From contig SPDT01000007.1 in the NCBI GenBank assembly GCA_008477525.1, forward strand, positions 3,534,001 to 3,598,000: 64,000 bases of DNA, given 5' to 3'. The position numbers and the translations under genes were made by a program. Under the pieces are notes generated by a model. It had not been told where the DNA came from and did no database searches. It saw nothing but the letters and a program-made list of their open reading frames with translations. Of the stretch, positions 45,524-57,042 are shown one piece after another; position 1 is the first letter of the stretch, and every line of letters starts with the position of its first letter. The DNA comes from Hypomyces perniciosus (taxonomy: Eukaryota > Ascomycota > Sordariomycetes > Hypocreales > Hypocreaceae).

Positions 45524-48500
45524 ATGGCCGAACTCGTGCAACTGACAGGCTCCCAGAACCCACCACAAACCAGTTTCTACTCCTTTCCCGAATCCGGGAC
45601 CAATGTCCCTAATCTCCCGACCGATCACTACAGTCCCGACGGCGCATTTCGAGGAGTCCAGCAGAGCCCCTCGACCAGACTTCCCCGAAATAGTTCTCTC
45701 CAGGCCCTGCCCAGCTACGCAACATCGGGCAGCTTCAACGCAGCCTCGTCCTTTCCGAGCAGAAACAGAACATCGTCAACATCCAGAGCTCAGCATGCGA
45801 GACAGTTAAGCCTTCAGGACAGTCTTGAGAAACCGCTGCCAGAGCCACCCGCGGAAACCAGCCCCACATCGCCTCCAACGCCCCTCGCTAGTGGAATCCA
45901 GAATATTTCGCAACGGCTCAACGACTTCGAGTCGTCACGGACACGGTACGTCGAGTCGAGAATGGACAATCGAACGGGCACGATGGATTCGGCGAGCTCG
46001 GCTGCTGCGAGCCAGGTGTACGGCGCCGCGCAGGAGCAGTACATGCATGAAGTGAACTCCAGCATGAGTAGCCTCGCAAGTTCGGTGAGACAGGATGGCA
46101 GTGACGAGCTTAGGGATGGGTTGACGCCGAGGGGTAATGGCTCTGTGTCGTCGGCAGGACCGTCACCCGCCATTGGACAGACACGGGCACAGGCACCTGG
46201 TACTCCGGTAGGTGGTCCGTCCCAGGGCTCTTCCACCCATCTGTCGGGATTGATGTGCAATGTACATCGAACAACGGGCCAAGAGCCGCCTCCGCTGGTG
46301 GGCGCCACAACGACCATTCTCGGGGACAAGCTGTATGTGTTTGGTGGGAGGATTCTATCCCGAAGCCGTCCGGCTCCTCTTACCGCCGACCTGTACGAGC
46401 TGGATCTCATACGCCGACATTGGACGAGATTGGACGTGACTGGCGACCTTCCACCTCCACGATATTTCCACTCGATGTGCCCACTTGGGGACACGAAGAT
46501 GGTTTGTTATGGAGGCATGTCTCCAGCGCCAAACCAGCCCCCGGGCGCTGATCAGCAGCAGCCCGAAGTTAGTGTCATGTCTGACATTTACGTCTACGAC
46601 GTTCCGACAAGGAAATGGACATATATTCCAGCCCAAGATGCGCCTCAAGGTCGATACGCGCACTGTGCCTGCATCCTCCCATCATCTGCCACATTCTCCT
46701 CAAAGGCCGCACCGCTTTCCGCCCTCCAACATAACCCTTCGTCTGGAACGAATGAGGGTCGGATAGGAATTAACATTGACGGCTCCGGTGGCGCTCAAAT
46801 GGTGATTGTGGGCGGTCAGGATGGCGCAAATCACTACATCGAGCAGATTAGTGTTTTCAATCTGCGAAGCCTAAAGTGGACGTCGACCCAGTCTCTGGGG
46901 AAGAGTTGCGGTGCCTATAGGAGTGTCGCTACACCTCTTCCCCCCTCTGTGACTGCCAGAATCGGCAAGGACAACGATCAATACAACCGGCCGAGAATGG
47001 ATAGCGGTATCAGTCAGGAGGCTCGAGAGCCTGGCTCATCGATGCTCATCTACTCGAATTACAACTTCTTGGATGTCAAGTTGGAGCTTCAAATCAGGTC
47101 TCCAGATGGATCCTTGACTGAGAAGCAAATGTCAGGGACGTATTCGCCGCCGGGGCTTCGATTTCCCAACGGCGGCATTATTGATACCCATTTTGTGGTG
47201 AGCGGGACATATCTTACATCCTCAAAGCAGGAATATGCCCTTTGGGCCTTGGATCTCCGGTCTCTTACATGGAGTCGGATTGACGCTGGCGGGAGCGTTT
47301 TTAGCCAAGGAAGCTGGAATAGGGGCGTTTTGTGGAATCGGCGGAATACATTCGTCATACTGGGCAACAGAAAAAGGAGTTTGGTTGACGACTATAACCA
47401 CCGACGTATTAATTTCAGCAATGTCTGCATGGTTGAGCTGGAAGCTTTTGGCTTTTATGACAACCCGCGCAAAACAAGCCCCATGTCCGGCTTCATCTCA
47501 GCCAGCAGTCCCTATTCTGGGCCCGGTCTCAGCCTCACTCGGAAGGCTGGCTACACGGCCGGTGGTCGGTTTCATTCTCGTGCAAGCGAAGAATTGGGTG
47601 AGAAGGCATTGTTTATCAAGGAGCTCGCTGACATGGACATTCTGTGCATCGGTGGCGAAAGAATATCCGTCAACTCTCGGATTGTTGCCCGGAGATGGGG
47701 GCCTTACTTTGTCCAGCTTTTGAGGGAAGGTACTGCAACACAAGATGGCAGCGATGCTATTACGCTTAGATCAGGATTGTCGAGCAATCCCTTACGTGTG
47801 TCGGCCTTGACGATTACGCCGAGCAGAAACATGCATGACAGCATACTATCAGTGAACAACAGCATGATGTCTTCAGCCGGATCCAGCACTGCGCCACCAG
47901 GCACTTCTGGATCGACCACTTCTGTAGGCACAACAGGGCAAGGAGACGACATTAACCCAGCGACCATCAACACAGCGCCGACACCACGAACGCTGCCGCC
48001 AAACTCGCGACCCCGGTGTCTTTACCTGCCGCATACCTACTTGACGGTTCAAGCTCTCTTGCACTTCTTGTATACGAGCGCACTACCCCAGCCGTCATCT
48101 CCCCTCTGCACGCCGCAGATTCTCTGCTCCCTTCTTCAGATTGCACGACCCTATCGGATTGATGGCCTCCTAGAAGCTGTCGTCGAGAGACTCCATGCTC
48201 TTCTTGATAGTAGGAATGCGGCTGCTGTATTCAACGCGACAGCCATGGCGGCAGGTGGAGGGCGTGGCATTGATGGGTCTCTTAACCCAAATTTCTTTGT
48301 CGGCAGCCTCGATCCTGTTGGCTCTCCAGTGTCAACATCCGACTTCTCCCTGAGTGGTACTACTGTCAACGAATCCTTCTCGTCCGACGTAGCGTCACGT
48401 ATCTCCAATCTGAGTCTCAATTCAAGCGTTCAACAATCGACTCGCCCGTCTAGTGGAGAAATATCCGCGTCAACAAGTGTGAGCGGCTCGGAATGGGGAT

Positions 48501-48724
48501 CCGAGGTTGGTGGAAGCGAGCGTGATGGCTTCATCTGGAACGGCGAATTCAGCAGCGTAATTGGACTGCAAAAGAGAGGACTGAGAGGACTGATGGAGGG
48601 ACGCCGGATAAGGGAGAGAGGTGGGACTGGATCAGGTGGTGCAGCGGGTATGGGAGCTAGCGGAATTGTTGGGTATGCCAGCCAGCCTACTCAGCGTGTT
48701 GGGTTGGGTATTGCTGGCTCATGA
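45524..48724 (+). CDS. Kelch-repeat protein with C-terminal BTB-like region (Ral2/Mds3-like)
   Basis: Single exon, 1066 aa from the first in-frame ATG (MAELVQLTGSQ). An N-terminal Ser/Pro-rich disordered part (1-240) precedes kelch motifs, e.g. GATTTILGDKLYVFGG, DLYELDLIRRHWTRL, PPPRYFHSMCPLGDTKMVCYGG and MVIVGGQDG...FNLRSLKW. These should make a beta-propeller over about residues 255-640. A split BTB-like region follows: DMDILCIGGERISVNSRIVARRWGPYF (about 703-730) and, after a Ser/Thr-rich insert, LPHTYLTVQALLHFLYTSALP. This layout matches fungal Ral2 / Mds3-Pmd1 relatives that act in Ras or pH/nutrient signalling. The orthology is inference from architecture. Cytosolic scaffold likely. Confidence 0.85.
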   Translation: MAELVQLTGSQNPPQTSFYSFPESGTNVPNLPTDHYSPDGAFRGVQQSPSTRLPRNSSLQALPSYATSGSFNAASSFPSRNRTSSTSRAQHARQLSLQDSLEKPLPEPPAETSPTSPPTPLASGIQNISQRLNDFESSRTRYVESRMDNRTGTMDSASSAAASQVYGAAQEQYMHEVNSSMSSLASSVRQDGSDELRDGLTPRGNGSVSSAGPSPAIGQTRAQAPGTPVGGPSQGSSTHLSGLMCNVHRTTGQEPPPLVGATTTILGDKLYVFGGRILSRSRPAPLTADLYELDLIRRHWTRLDVTGDLPPPRYFHSMCPLGDTKMVCYGGMSPAPNQPPGADQQQPEVSVMSDIYVYDVPTRKWTYIPAQDAPQGRYAHCACILPSSATFSSKAAPLSALQHNPSSGTNEGRIGINIDGSGGAQMVIVGGQDGANHYIEQISVFNLRSLKWTSTQSLGKSCGAYRSVATPLPPSVTARIGKDNDQYNRPRMDSGISQEAREPGSSMLIYSNYNFLDVKLELQIRSPDGSLTEKQMSGTYSPPGLRFPNGGIIDTHFVVSGTYLTSSKQEYALWALDLRSLTWSRIDAGGSVFSQGSWNRGVLWNRRNTFVILGNRKRSLVDDYNHRRINFSNVCMVELEAFGFYDNPRKTSPMSGFISASSPYSGPGLSLTRKAGYTAGGRFHSRASEELGEKALFIKELADMDILCIGGERISVNSRIVARRWGPYFVQLLREGTATQDGSDAITLRSGLSSNPLRVSALTITPSRNMHDSILSVNNSMMSSAGSSTAPPGTSGSTTSVGTTGQGDDINPATINTAPTPRTLPPNSRPRCLYLPHTYLTVQALLHFLYTSALPQPSSPLCTPQILCSLLQIARPYRIDGLLEAVVERLHALLDSRNAAAVFNATAMAAGGGRGIDGSLNPNFFVGSLDPVGSPVSTSDFSLSGTTVNESFSSDVASRISNLSLNSSVQQSTRPSSGEISASTSVSGSEWGSEVGGSERDGFIWNGEFSSVIGLQKRGLRGLMEGRRIRERGGTGSGGAAGMGASGIVGYASQPTQRVGLGIAGS

Positions 48725-49127
48725 GTCTGTCTAATGTTGGATGTTGTGATGTACGAATCTGTTCTCGATTTGCGGAGAAAGAGTGTTGCTCAACGGCTCA
48801 GCGCTGTTATTTGAGCTAGTATCAATTTTTACTGTAGATAACTTGGGCTGGAGGAATCCTTGGAGATGAGAGAATCTTCCAAGAAGGGTATATATGAGAT
48901 AACGACCTAAAAGAAAGGTTGATGACAAGGCCACGCACGATTGCTTATGACAGAATCAAACACCCATATGTGATGCAATGCGGAGCAGTTTATATACATC
49001 GAGATATGTGCAAACATGGAGTGAGACCAAGAATAGCGTCATTGCAAATCATTAACTAAAATGAACAAAATATGGAAAAAAGAGAAAAAAGTCAAATCAA
49101 ATAATCATGTACAGACAGATATCACAT
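48725..49127. other. Convergent intergenic region
   Basis: About 400 bp between convergent 3' ends, with a purine-rich AAAAAAGAG patch near 49075-49090. No gene is seen. Confidence 0.4.
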
Positions 49128-51087
49128 TTACAGCTTCACCCTTCCACCTTCGAGCTCGCGCCAGTCTTTGTCACCAAAGGGCACGTACGAATCATCTTTC
49201 AGCCAGTACATCTCATCTGCCGAGGGCTTTACGCCAGCAGCGCGAAGATTGTGCTTCTGCTGCTTGTTCGTGCCCGTCGTTTGTCCATCGGCGCCCATTT
49301 CGCGCACGAGGCGCAGGAATAAAGGCTGGGCATACCGCGGCAGCGAAGAGCGCACGTGTTTCGCCAGGCTGCGCAGCGTCTCTGCGTCGGGGACCTCCTT
49401 GTCGAAGCAGATGGCGACACAGCCGGCGCGGCCGTCGTGGTGCGGCAGCTGGACGCCGTAGACGTTGGCCTCGCGTACGGAAGGGTGGAGGCCGACGGTT
49501 TGGCTGACTTCGGCGGTGGACACGTTCTCGGACTTCCAGCGGAATGTATCGCCGATGCGGTCGCTGAAGAAGAAGCGGCCCTCCGAGTCTAGGCGCATAA
49601 TGTCGCCGGAGCGGAACCAGACATCCCCCTTGGTGAGGACGTCGTGCAGGATTTTGGCCCCCGTGGCGGACGGGTTGTTGAAGTAGCCCTGGAAACGCTG
49701 CGCGGTGTTTACAACAGGGAGCTTGAGGAGCATTTCGCCTGGCTGGCCGGTCTTGACCCTTATGCAACAGCCTGTCTTGGGGTCTCGCTTGGGCAGGTCG
49801 GTGGAGAGGTCGACTTCGACGATGGCGGTGTTGCCGCCGAAGACGAGGCTGTAGAGCCAACTTGAGCGGCCGATGGCTCCCGCAGTGAAGTCGTTCCTGC
49901 AGACGTTCCACATTGCGCTAGGGCCCTCGGTGGCGGCGTAGAATTCGACGATAGTCTCAACACCAAAGCGGTCCTTGAACTTGTCCCAGACGTCTGGGCG
50001 GAGGCCGTTGCCGAATGCGAGCTGGACTTGGTGCTTCTTGTCGAGACATTCGCCCGTGACGGGGTCGTATTGGGGAGGGGCAGCGAGGAGGTATCGCAGG
50101 GTTTCGCCGACGTATTGGATCATGGTGGCTTTGGAGTCGCGGACTTCTTGCCAGAAGAGCTTGGTTGAGAATTTGCGGCCGAGGGCTTGGGTGGAGCCGG
50201 CGATGAGGGTGGCACAGAGGGAGAGGACAGAGGCAGAGGAATGGTATAGGGGCATGGACTGGAATGTTCATGAACGTCAGAGTGCGATACGAGGGGGAGA
50301 TGGATATAGAGTGGATGCAGCTTACCGTGTACATGATGTCGTTGCCGTCACGGCCAAGGAGCACCCCGGCTGAGTTTCCTCCAAAGAGGCATTTGCCCCA
50401 TGACACGATGGCAGGCTTGGGGAGTCCAGTGGTGCCAGAGGTATAGATGAGGATTGCAATGTTGGAGTAGTCATTTTCCGACCTGTCTGACGCAGGGGCT
50501 AGAATAGGCGGACTAAAGGATGCTTCGGCCTCGGCCTCTGGTGTGAAGACGACGAAGTTGACATCACCGAGCTCCTGCATAAGCTCGTCGTCGAAATTCG
50601 AAGCCACGTTGGGATCGATGAGGCAGAGCTTGGTTGTCGCCGCCTTGATGCAGTGGGATAGAGGCTTTCCACGGAGATTGTAGTTGATGAATGCCGGCTT
50701 TGCGCCGATAGACCAGAGACCGAACCACACAAAGACAAATGTGTCCGAGTTCTGAAAGTCCATGGCGACGATATCCTTGGGCTTGACGCCATGCTTGGTC
50801 TTGAACCAGTTGCCATAGCGCAAGGCCAGGTCGTACGTCTCAGCATAGGTGTAGGTCTTGCCCTCGAAGATCAGGAAGACGGCGTTGGCCTTGTTGCTAT
50901 CCTTGGCGTGGTCTTGGAGCATGTAGAACATGTTGATGCGATCGCTCCTTTGGAACTTGGAGGCTCGCATGCCGCCGCCGAGGAGGGACTTGAACATCAA
51001 GTAGTCCAGCCAGAGGAAGCCCCGGGCGTTGAAGTAGGCGAGAGAGGCAGCTGCCGCGGGCAGCGCGAGAGCGAGAGGGACTGCCAT
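49128..51087 (-). CDS. FATP-type very-long-chain acyl-CoA synthetase / fatty acid transporter (Fat1-like)
   Basis: On the minus strand exons 51087-50326 and 50258-49128 give 630 aa (67-nt intron, phase 0). An N-terminal hydrophobic segment (MAVPLALALPAAAASLAYF) anchors the protein. The AMP-binding P-loop is LIYTSGTTGLPKPAIVSWGK. The FATP signature follows: VEFYAATEGPSAMWN, then WFRSGDIMRLDSEGRFFFSDRIGDTFRWKSENVS. Such proteins activate very-long-chain fatty acids and assist their import, at the plasma membrane, ER or peroxisome. The C-terminus VKL is a weak PTS1-like tripeptide. The start was chosen at the ATG giving the family-like hydrophobic N-terminus; the frame stays open 56 codons upstream without good character. 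Confidence 0.92.
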
Positions 51088-53079
51088 GATGTTAGAGGTT
51101 GTTGTTCTGGAGTGAAACGTTGTTGACTGGAGAGAGGGAGGAGTGAGATATTTTCGAACCTGGCATGGTGGTTGAGGTGAATGGTCGATGACGGCGATGT
51201 GAGAGAGTCTAGATGGTGGAAACGAGGTTTTAGGGCTATGGCGCCCAACTTTCATTCTTCTTGACTAAACCAAGCAGACCAGGGAGAGAATAACCATTGA
51301 ATTCGTGACTAGGTATGTTGATTAGTTGTTGATTGATTGATTGATTGATTGATTGATAGAGTGCAAGCAAGCAATCCGGCAAACAAAAGTTGACAGACGA
51401 AGGAAGAACCAACCAACGAACCAACCAATAGAGTGAATGAATGGGCCGGACGATGAGATGAGATGAGCAATGGACCAACAATGCAGTGGCAGAGGCGCCC
51501 GGACGGACATTCACGATATATCAAGTGGAGCTGGTAGATTTATCTGTACTTACACACTCGTATAGCTGACGGATAGTATCGTCATGCAGACTCTGTGCGA
51601 GGACCACTGGGCTCTGCAATGGCCGGGTGCCAGGACCGCAGCACGGAAAGATGGATGAGCTTGCGAGACATATATACGTAGGCAGGGTACTCCGTATAAT
51701 AGTATGTCTGCAGTCAATCTGGCGGCACGATTTGGATCGGAATCCGCCCCCTTCCCAGCTTCAGCCAACAAGCCAACGTCCAAGCCACGCAAGCAACGGC
51801 GTCAATAATAAGGGCGTGCCAACTACACAATTCACCCTTGGGTATCGTTGCACACCCGCCTCTCTCCACGAAAAAAAAAGGGCGGCATCATTTCCGTCAT
51901 CCCAGTCACCGGCAGTTCCCTGGCCATGGAGCATGGAGCTGAAAGGAAGATGCCTCGGCAAGTCGTTTAGCTGCTTTCCGGAGCCGATGCGGGGGGTCTC
52001 ACAGGCCCCATGGGTTGAGTCCTAACCTCCCAAAGCGAGAAAGCGAGAGCGGCGAGTTGACAAAAGGTAATAGGTCACAGAGAGGTTGGAGTTTGGCGCA
52101 TAGGGCCGAAAGAGGAACTGGATTCGAGGTGCCAATAATACTACTACTCTATACAGGACTAGGGTGCGCTCCAGCGCCAATCCCAATACAGGAAAATCTG
52201 GCGATTGCTGGGGCCAGGGACTTCATATGTACGTCATGGGGCCTTGTCCGAGGGGTCGGCTCGTTAATTGAGGTCTGATTTTATGTGTTAATGTATGAGC
52301 CATGTAAGTTGCCATGAATACGACGGTACGGTTCTACTCTTGGTGCAGGATGCAGTTTTTGCAGTGGTACGGATCTTTTGTACCATTCGTTCGCTTTGCT
52401 GCATACGAAGTACTATTGGTCATTTGGGTGAGTGTGTTTGACTGGGTCTGATAGGAGAATTCTGGAACTAGTATTGCTTAATTTACTTAAGGTGCTTACT
52501 ACGACGTAGTAGTACTACTACCTCTCCGTCCTCGAGCTTGCCTCTAATAATATCTACTCCGTACATTTAGCCGAATATTCACAGCAAGGCTTCTCATAAG
52601 CAGCCGGTACGAGTAAGAGAATGATGACTGAGAGTTACCAACTCAACCCATTGTCGGTCCGAGTTCCAAGGAGCGGGGGTTCTCAATCGGTAATATCAGC
52701 CGTTCAAGATGCCTCGGCATCTTTACTAATACCTTATCTCATACGGAGTACACAATTGGCCAATGGGCACCGCGTCAAGGTCACATTGGGTATCAATACA
52801 CCGAATCAATGTCTTGTTTTGACCCGAACTTGTCTTGCCTCGGACGTTGTCTATGTACTTCGACATCATGAGTACTACAGGTACGTACCTACTTAGTAGG
52901 TCAATGATGGTCACGTGATAACGCATGGGCCTGGTGTCACTTCTGGACCTGAATGATGATGCCACGCATTGGCATCAGATGCGCTAAAGACCCGTCCGAC
53001 CAGCCAGGACATCTTTGGCCCTGTTCGGCAGCTCGACAAACTCACTGCTCTCTCGGATCTCCAAGGACGGACGGCATTC
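51088..53079. other. Intergenic, about 2 kb
   Basis: It holds a (GATT)n microsatellite at 51331-51357 and three copies of the dispersed 9-mer: TACTCCGTA at 51688-51696 and 52555-52563, TACGGAGTA at 52742-52750. No protein-coding gene is supported. Confidence 0.45.
51331..51357. repeat. (GATT)n microsatellite
   Basis: Nearly seven copies of GATT in the upstream region of the acyl-CoA synthetase gene. Confidence 0.9.
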
Positions 53080-54743
53080 ATGGCTCCAGGGGAATCAGCA
53101 CAGTCGCAGGCCTCGGCTGCCTCTGTGTCTGTTGCTGCTACGGCCCCAAGCCAGCCTCCCCCAGAGAAGCCCGCTGCGATCAGGCAACGGTCCTTTGTTA
53201 TCCTCTCCTTCTGGCTCGTGGTGCTGCTCTTGGGCTTGCCAATCTGGTGGAAGACTACTGCTATTTACCGGGCCAATCTCCCTCTAGATGGCATGTTAGC
53301 ATGGGCTGACGGCAAGGTAAGTTGGCGCAAGACCAGCATCGTCTAGCCATGGCTGACACAGTTGTGTAGGCTTGCCGACCCGTCTTTCCTCTCCAAATCT
53401 CGATACAGGCCGACTCGCTACATGAGCAAGAAGCGAAGCATCTCGTACGATTAACGCAGCACGCATTGGACGATCTCAATGACTTCTCGGGCCATCATCT
53501 GCGTCTGCAGCTTGCGCCCAAGAATGCGCCTCTGTCAAAGGACGACTTTCAAGTTCCGCTAACCATCCGCCTTACGCCTGCCGAGACAAGCACCGCAACA
53601 CTCAATCAAGAGTCGGCGGTGCTCGATATCACGTATCCTCCCAACTTTGTTCCATCGCTCACATCAGCATCCTCGCCGCTGGCGTCCTATATCACGAATG
53701 AGCTTCGAGCCACCTTTGCCGAGGAACAGTCCATCATCTCATACCTGCTCTCTACTTCGTCCATGTCCTCTGGCGTTCGTCCCCAAGGCTTGAGCCCCGA
53801 AGCTGCAGAAGCATTGTCCAAGCGAACGACCCGATCCCTCCGATATGCTCCGACATACCACCTTACCTTCTCCCTCTTCACCTCTGGCGCAGCGCCCAAC
53901 ACGTGGGATATCGAAACTGCCATCGATGAGTATATCAAGCCAATGTTGGATATTTTGAGCCCCATTCACAACTTTACCATCGACACTCAAGTTCAGTTAT
54001 ATGCTATTCCCGGTGTGCAGTCCCAAATTCTTAGCAAGGAACATCTGGCGTCCTTTATCAATGCTGCGGAGTGGCCGCTGTCACCATCCATAGGCAAGGC
54101 TCCGACTCTCAACTTCGTCATCTATGTCGGAAACCAGACGATTGGACTAGATGCCGAGGCAGAGACGTCCCAATCATGGATGATCCCACAATGGGGCACC
54201 GTCTACTTGCTATCTCTCCCTGAGACTGCGGCGCATGTCTCGACCGCGGTTCTGAAGCAGCCGATGTTGACTTTTGGTGGCCACCTTCTCTCCTTGTTGG
54301 GGACACCTCAGTCCGGCTCGCTGCCACTGCGTCTCTCCACACTCGGCCGCATCCGATCCACCGACCTTGTAGTGCGGGCGTCATCTACTCTTGGATCTCT
54401 TGCACGATTGTCCCTTGCTTTACCTTCCATCTCCATTCCTCGCAGTGTTGCAGATGGTGTATCAAAGAGTATGCATCACTTGGACCGCGCTTGCGCTGAT
54501 CTGGGTGGCCCTGAAGGCTTGATGCATGCCCGTATCGCCGAGGAAGAGGCTGAAAGGGCTTTCTTTGAGAAGAGCATGGTGGGCCAACTATATTTCCCAG
54601 ACGAGCACAAAATAGCCGTGTATCTACCACTGCTGGGGCCGATAGGTGTCCCGCTGGTCATGGGACTCATTAATGAATTCAAAAGATGGTCAAAGAGGAG
54701 GAAAGAGAAGGCAGAGGAAGCGAAAGAGAAGAAAGCACAGTAA
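53080..54743 (+). CDS. GPI17: GPI transamidase subunit PIG-S (Gpi17-like)
   Basis: Exons 53080-53316 and 53370-54743 give 536 aa (53-nt intron, phase 0). PIG-S/Gpi17 is a subunit of the ER GPI-transamidase complex that attaches GPI anchors to proteins. Seen here are a transmembrane segment near the N-terminus (SFVILSFWLVVLLLGLPIWW, about 38-57) followed directly by the family-typical KTTAIYRANLPLDGM. A long lumenal domain with GYRY-like RSLRYAPTYHLTFSLF comes next, and a second membrane segment near the C-terminus (YLPLLGPIGVPLVMGLI) with a Lys/Glu-rich cytosolic tail. The family topology is matched. The start is the first in-frame ATG. Confidence 0.92.
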
Positions 54744-55046
54744 TTTCAGCAAGCATTTCTTATGAAATATAAAAGATACCCATTAGCATCATGTTTTTCT
54801 TTCCCCGAGGCTTTAATAATCGTTGTGGTACTACTTCGTAGTATCCGTTGAATCCGTGTGGAGAAAAGCTTCCAAGGCGAACCGAGGCCGCAGCAAAAAT
54901 GACGTCGCGAACGGGAAGCTTCGGCACCCCCTGCAGAGAGCTCGTATTCTTCTCTCAACACCAACCAAGTCAACGACCCGGAGCGTCTTCTCTTTTCTCG
55001 GGATCACGCGCTCCGTCGCGTCACCCAAGATGCTAGAAACAAGAAG
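54744..55046. other. Short intergenic region
   Basis: About 300 bp between two same-strand genes, with the variant TACTTCGTA at 54832-54840. Nothing else is seen. Confidence 0.4.
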
Positions 55047-56349
55047 ATGCTTCCCGAGCCGACCTTTGCCTTGACGATTCCCAGCATTCACGATGGCACA
55101 GTCCTCGATTGCCGCATCTATCATCCTGCCTCGCTCGCAGCCAATCCACGGGCCCCGCCATGGCAGCGCCATGCTGCTGTGATTGCGCATCCGTATGCGC
55201 CAATGGGTGGCAGTTATGATGATCCGTTGCTGGATATGGTGGCTGGACAGCTGCTCCGAAAGGGATATCTTCTCGGGACATTCAATTTCAGGTACGGCAC
55301 CTTGACCCTAGAAGGAGAGTGATTCATTCCTACTGACAAGGACGACATAATGCAGGGGAGCGGGTAATTCTGCCGGACGAACATCTTGGACTGCGAAACC
55401 AGAGCGTGACGACTACACAAGTTTCTTGGGCTTCATGGTGTACTATATCCATCACCTAGACCCGTTCCATCACCATGTCAGACCAGCATCCGATCCTCTA
55501 CATGTGCCGGGTGCGACAGAAGCATTACCCGAGCATACGGTTCTGCCGAATCATCAGCCCATTCTCATCATGGGTGGCTACTCCTACGGCGCCATGATTA
55601 CGACACAGTTGCCGCCCTTGTATGATCTTCTAGAGCCTTTCGCCTCTCCCGAGAGCGGATCCCATGCTGCGCAGATACGCCTACGAGCTGAAAGCCTAGC
55701 AGAACAACAAAACATCATCTTACGGGACGTACGCGCTGCTATTGTGCATCACCGGAGCCCAAGCAGTCCAGCAAGGCGTAGTGTTCGAATTGGTGGCGGC
55801 GAAGGCAGCCCAGTCTCCAGAAAAAGCCACGAAAGCTTCGGTCGTAGGAGTTTCTCTCTGGATGCCGAGGAGAAGCTGCGGAAGGGTGTGCAAGAGATTC
55901 TCGCCAAGACGAAATCAGTACGGCACGGACACAAGCGGGCTGAGAAGCCCAAGAGTCTGCCGGCGGAAGGGAGATTACCACCCATAGAAAGCTTGATCAT
56001 GCCCAGACCGGCATATATTCTCGTATCACCGCTCCAGGGACTTGTCACCCATTTGGCGACCATGTCGTTGGTTCCGTCCACGCTTGCACGGCATAAAACA
56101 CCTCATGAAGAGGCCTCTGAAGCCAAGTTGGCGCAGAATCCAACGCTGGCTGTGTATGGAGATAAGGACGTATTTGTGTCTGTAGGAAAGCTACGGGCTT
56201 GGGCCGGGGGGATGAACTCGCAGCAGGGCTCGCGGTTCCATAGCCATGAGATTGAATCGGCGGGTCACTTCTGGGCAGAAGAGGGTGTGCTGTACCGCAT
56301 GCTGGATTTGGTGAGTGAGTTTGCTGGCAAGCTTGTGGATGGGGTTTGA
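55047..56349 (+). CDS. Alpha/beta hydrolase-fold protein
   Basis: Exons 55047-55291 and 55356-56349 give 412 aa; the 64-nt intron splits the Arg codon in FNFRGAGNSAG. The fold is recognised by AAVIAHPYAPMGGSYDD (oxyanion region), LLGTFNFRGAGNSAGRTSW, the nucleophile elbow GGYSYGAM and the late NPTLAVYGDKDVFVSVGKL with the acid. SAGHFWAEEG probably supplies the catalytic His. A Ser/Arg-rich insert of about 110 residues (roughly 190-290) separates elbow and acid, as in fungal relatives of this uncharacterised hydrolase group. No signal peptide. The substrate is unknown. Confidence 0.85.
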
Positions 56350-57042
56350 ATGAGCGTCAGCCATAGGCATTTCGTTTCGACCTCGGGCATTTGCATTTCG
56401 GAGTCGGGATGATGAATCAAATCGGTGTGGATGAATAAATGGTCATGAGACGCAAGGTAATGTTCGAAAGTAGCATTGACGGTAACGATGTCCTTTCATA
56501 GCTGGCATCATGTTGCGTTTTGTACTCTTGGCGCAGTGGCTCGGTCAGAACACATCATGCATACCAAGAAGCCTTGATGGACACATGCATACTCTCATTC
56601 ATTTCATTGGTACGGAGTATGCTAACTGTAGTAATATGACTTAGTAGATTGTTCCACAGGTCGGCCGGCAGAGGCAAACGTTATATGAAATGTGACAGTC
56701 CGAAAGCTGAATCAGGACCGGTGTGCCAGAGCAGCTTCTGATAGGAGATGTGCTAATCAAGCCTTGCAAGCGACCAGGGTCTCAGATGAATCTAGTCTCT
56801 GTGCGGGCGCGAATCACAATGTTCGACTTTTCGGCATCGCTTCCAAGCTTTTGTGGCTTTTGGTGGACAAAATCCAGTCGGCACTGACTCCGTTAGGGTC
56901 GATGAGATCTGGAAGTTTGAGTTGATCCAGATGATGATGACAGACTGATGTAGTCAAGAAGTGTAGGGAAATGTCTAAAATGTAAACACCAACACTGAAG
57001 CTGTCGGGATTTCGCCAAAGAAAACAACAAAGTAATAGGCAA
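56350..57042. other. Intergenic
   Basis: About 690 bp with TACGGAGTA at 56611-56619. No gene is supported. Confidence 0.4.

Noticed and set aside
51236..51514. Frames with poly-Ser-Ile-Asn-Gln repeats near 51.3 kb
   Set aside because: They are translations of the (GATT)n microsatellite, not genes.
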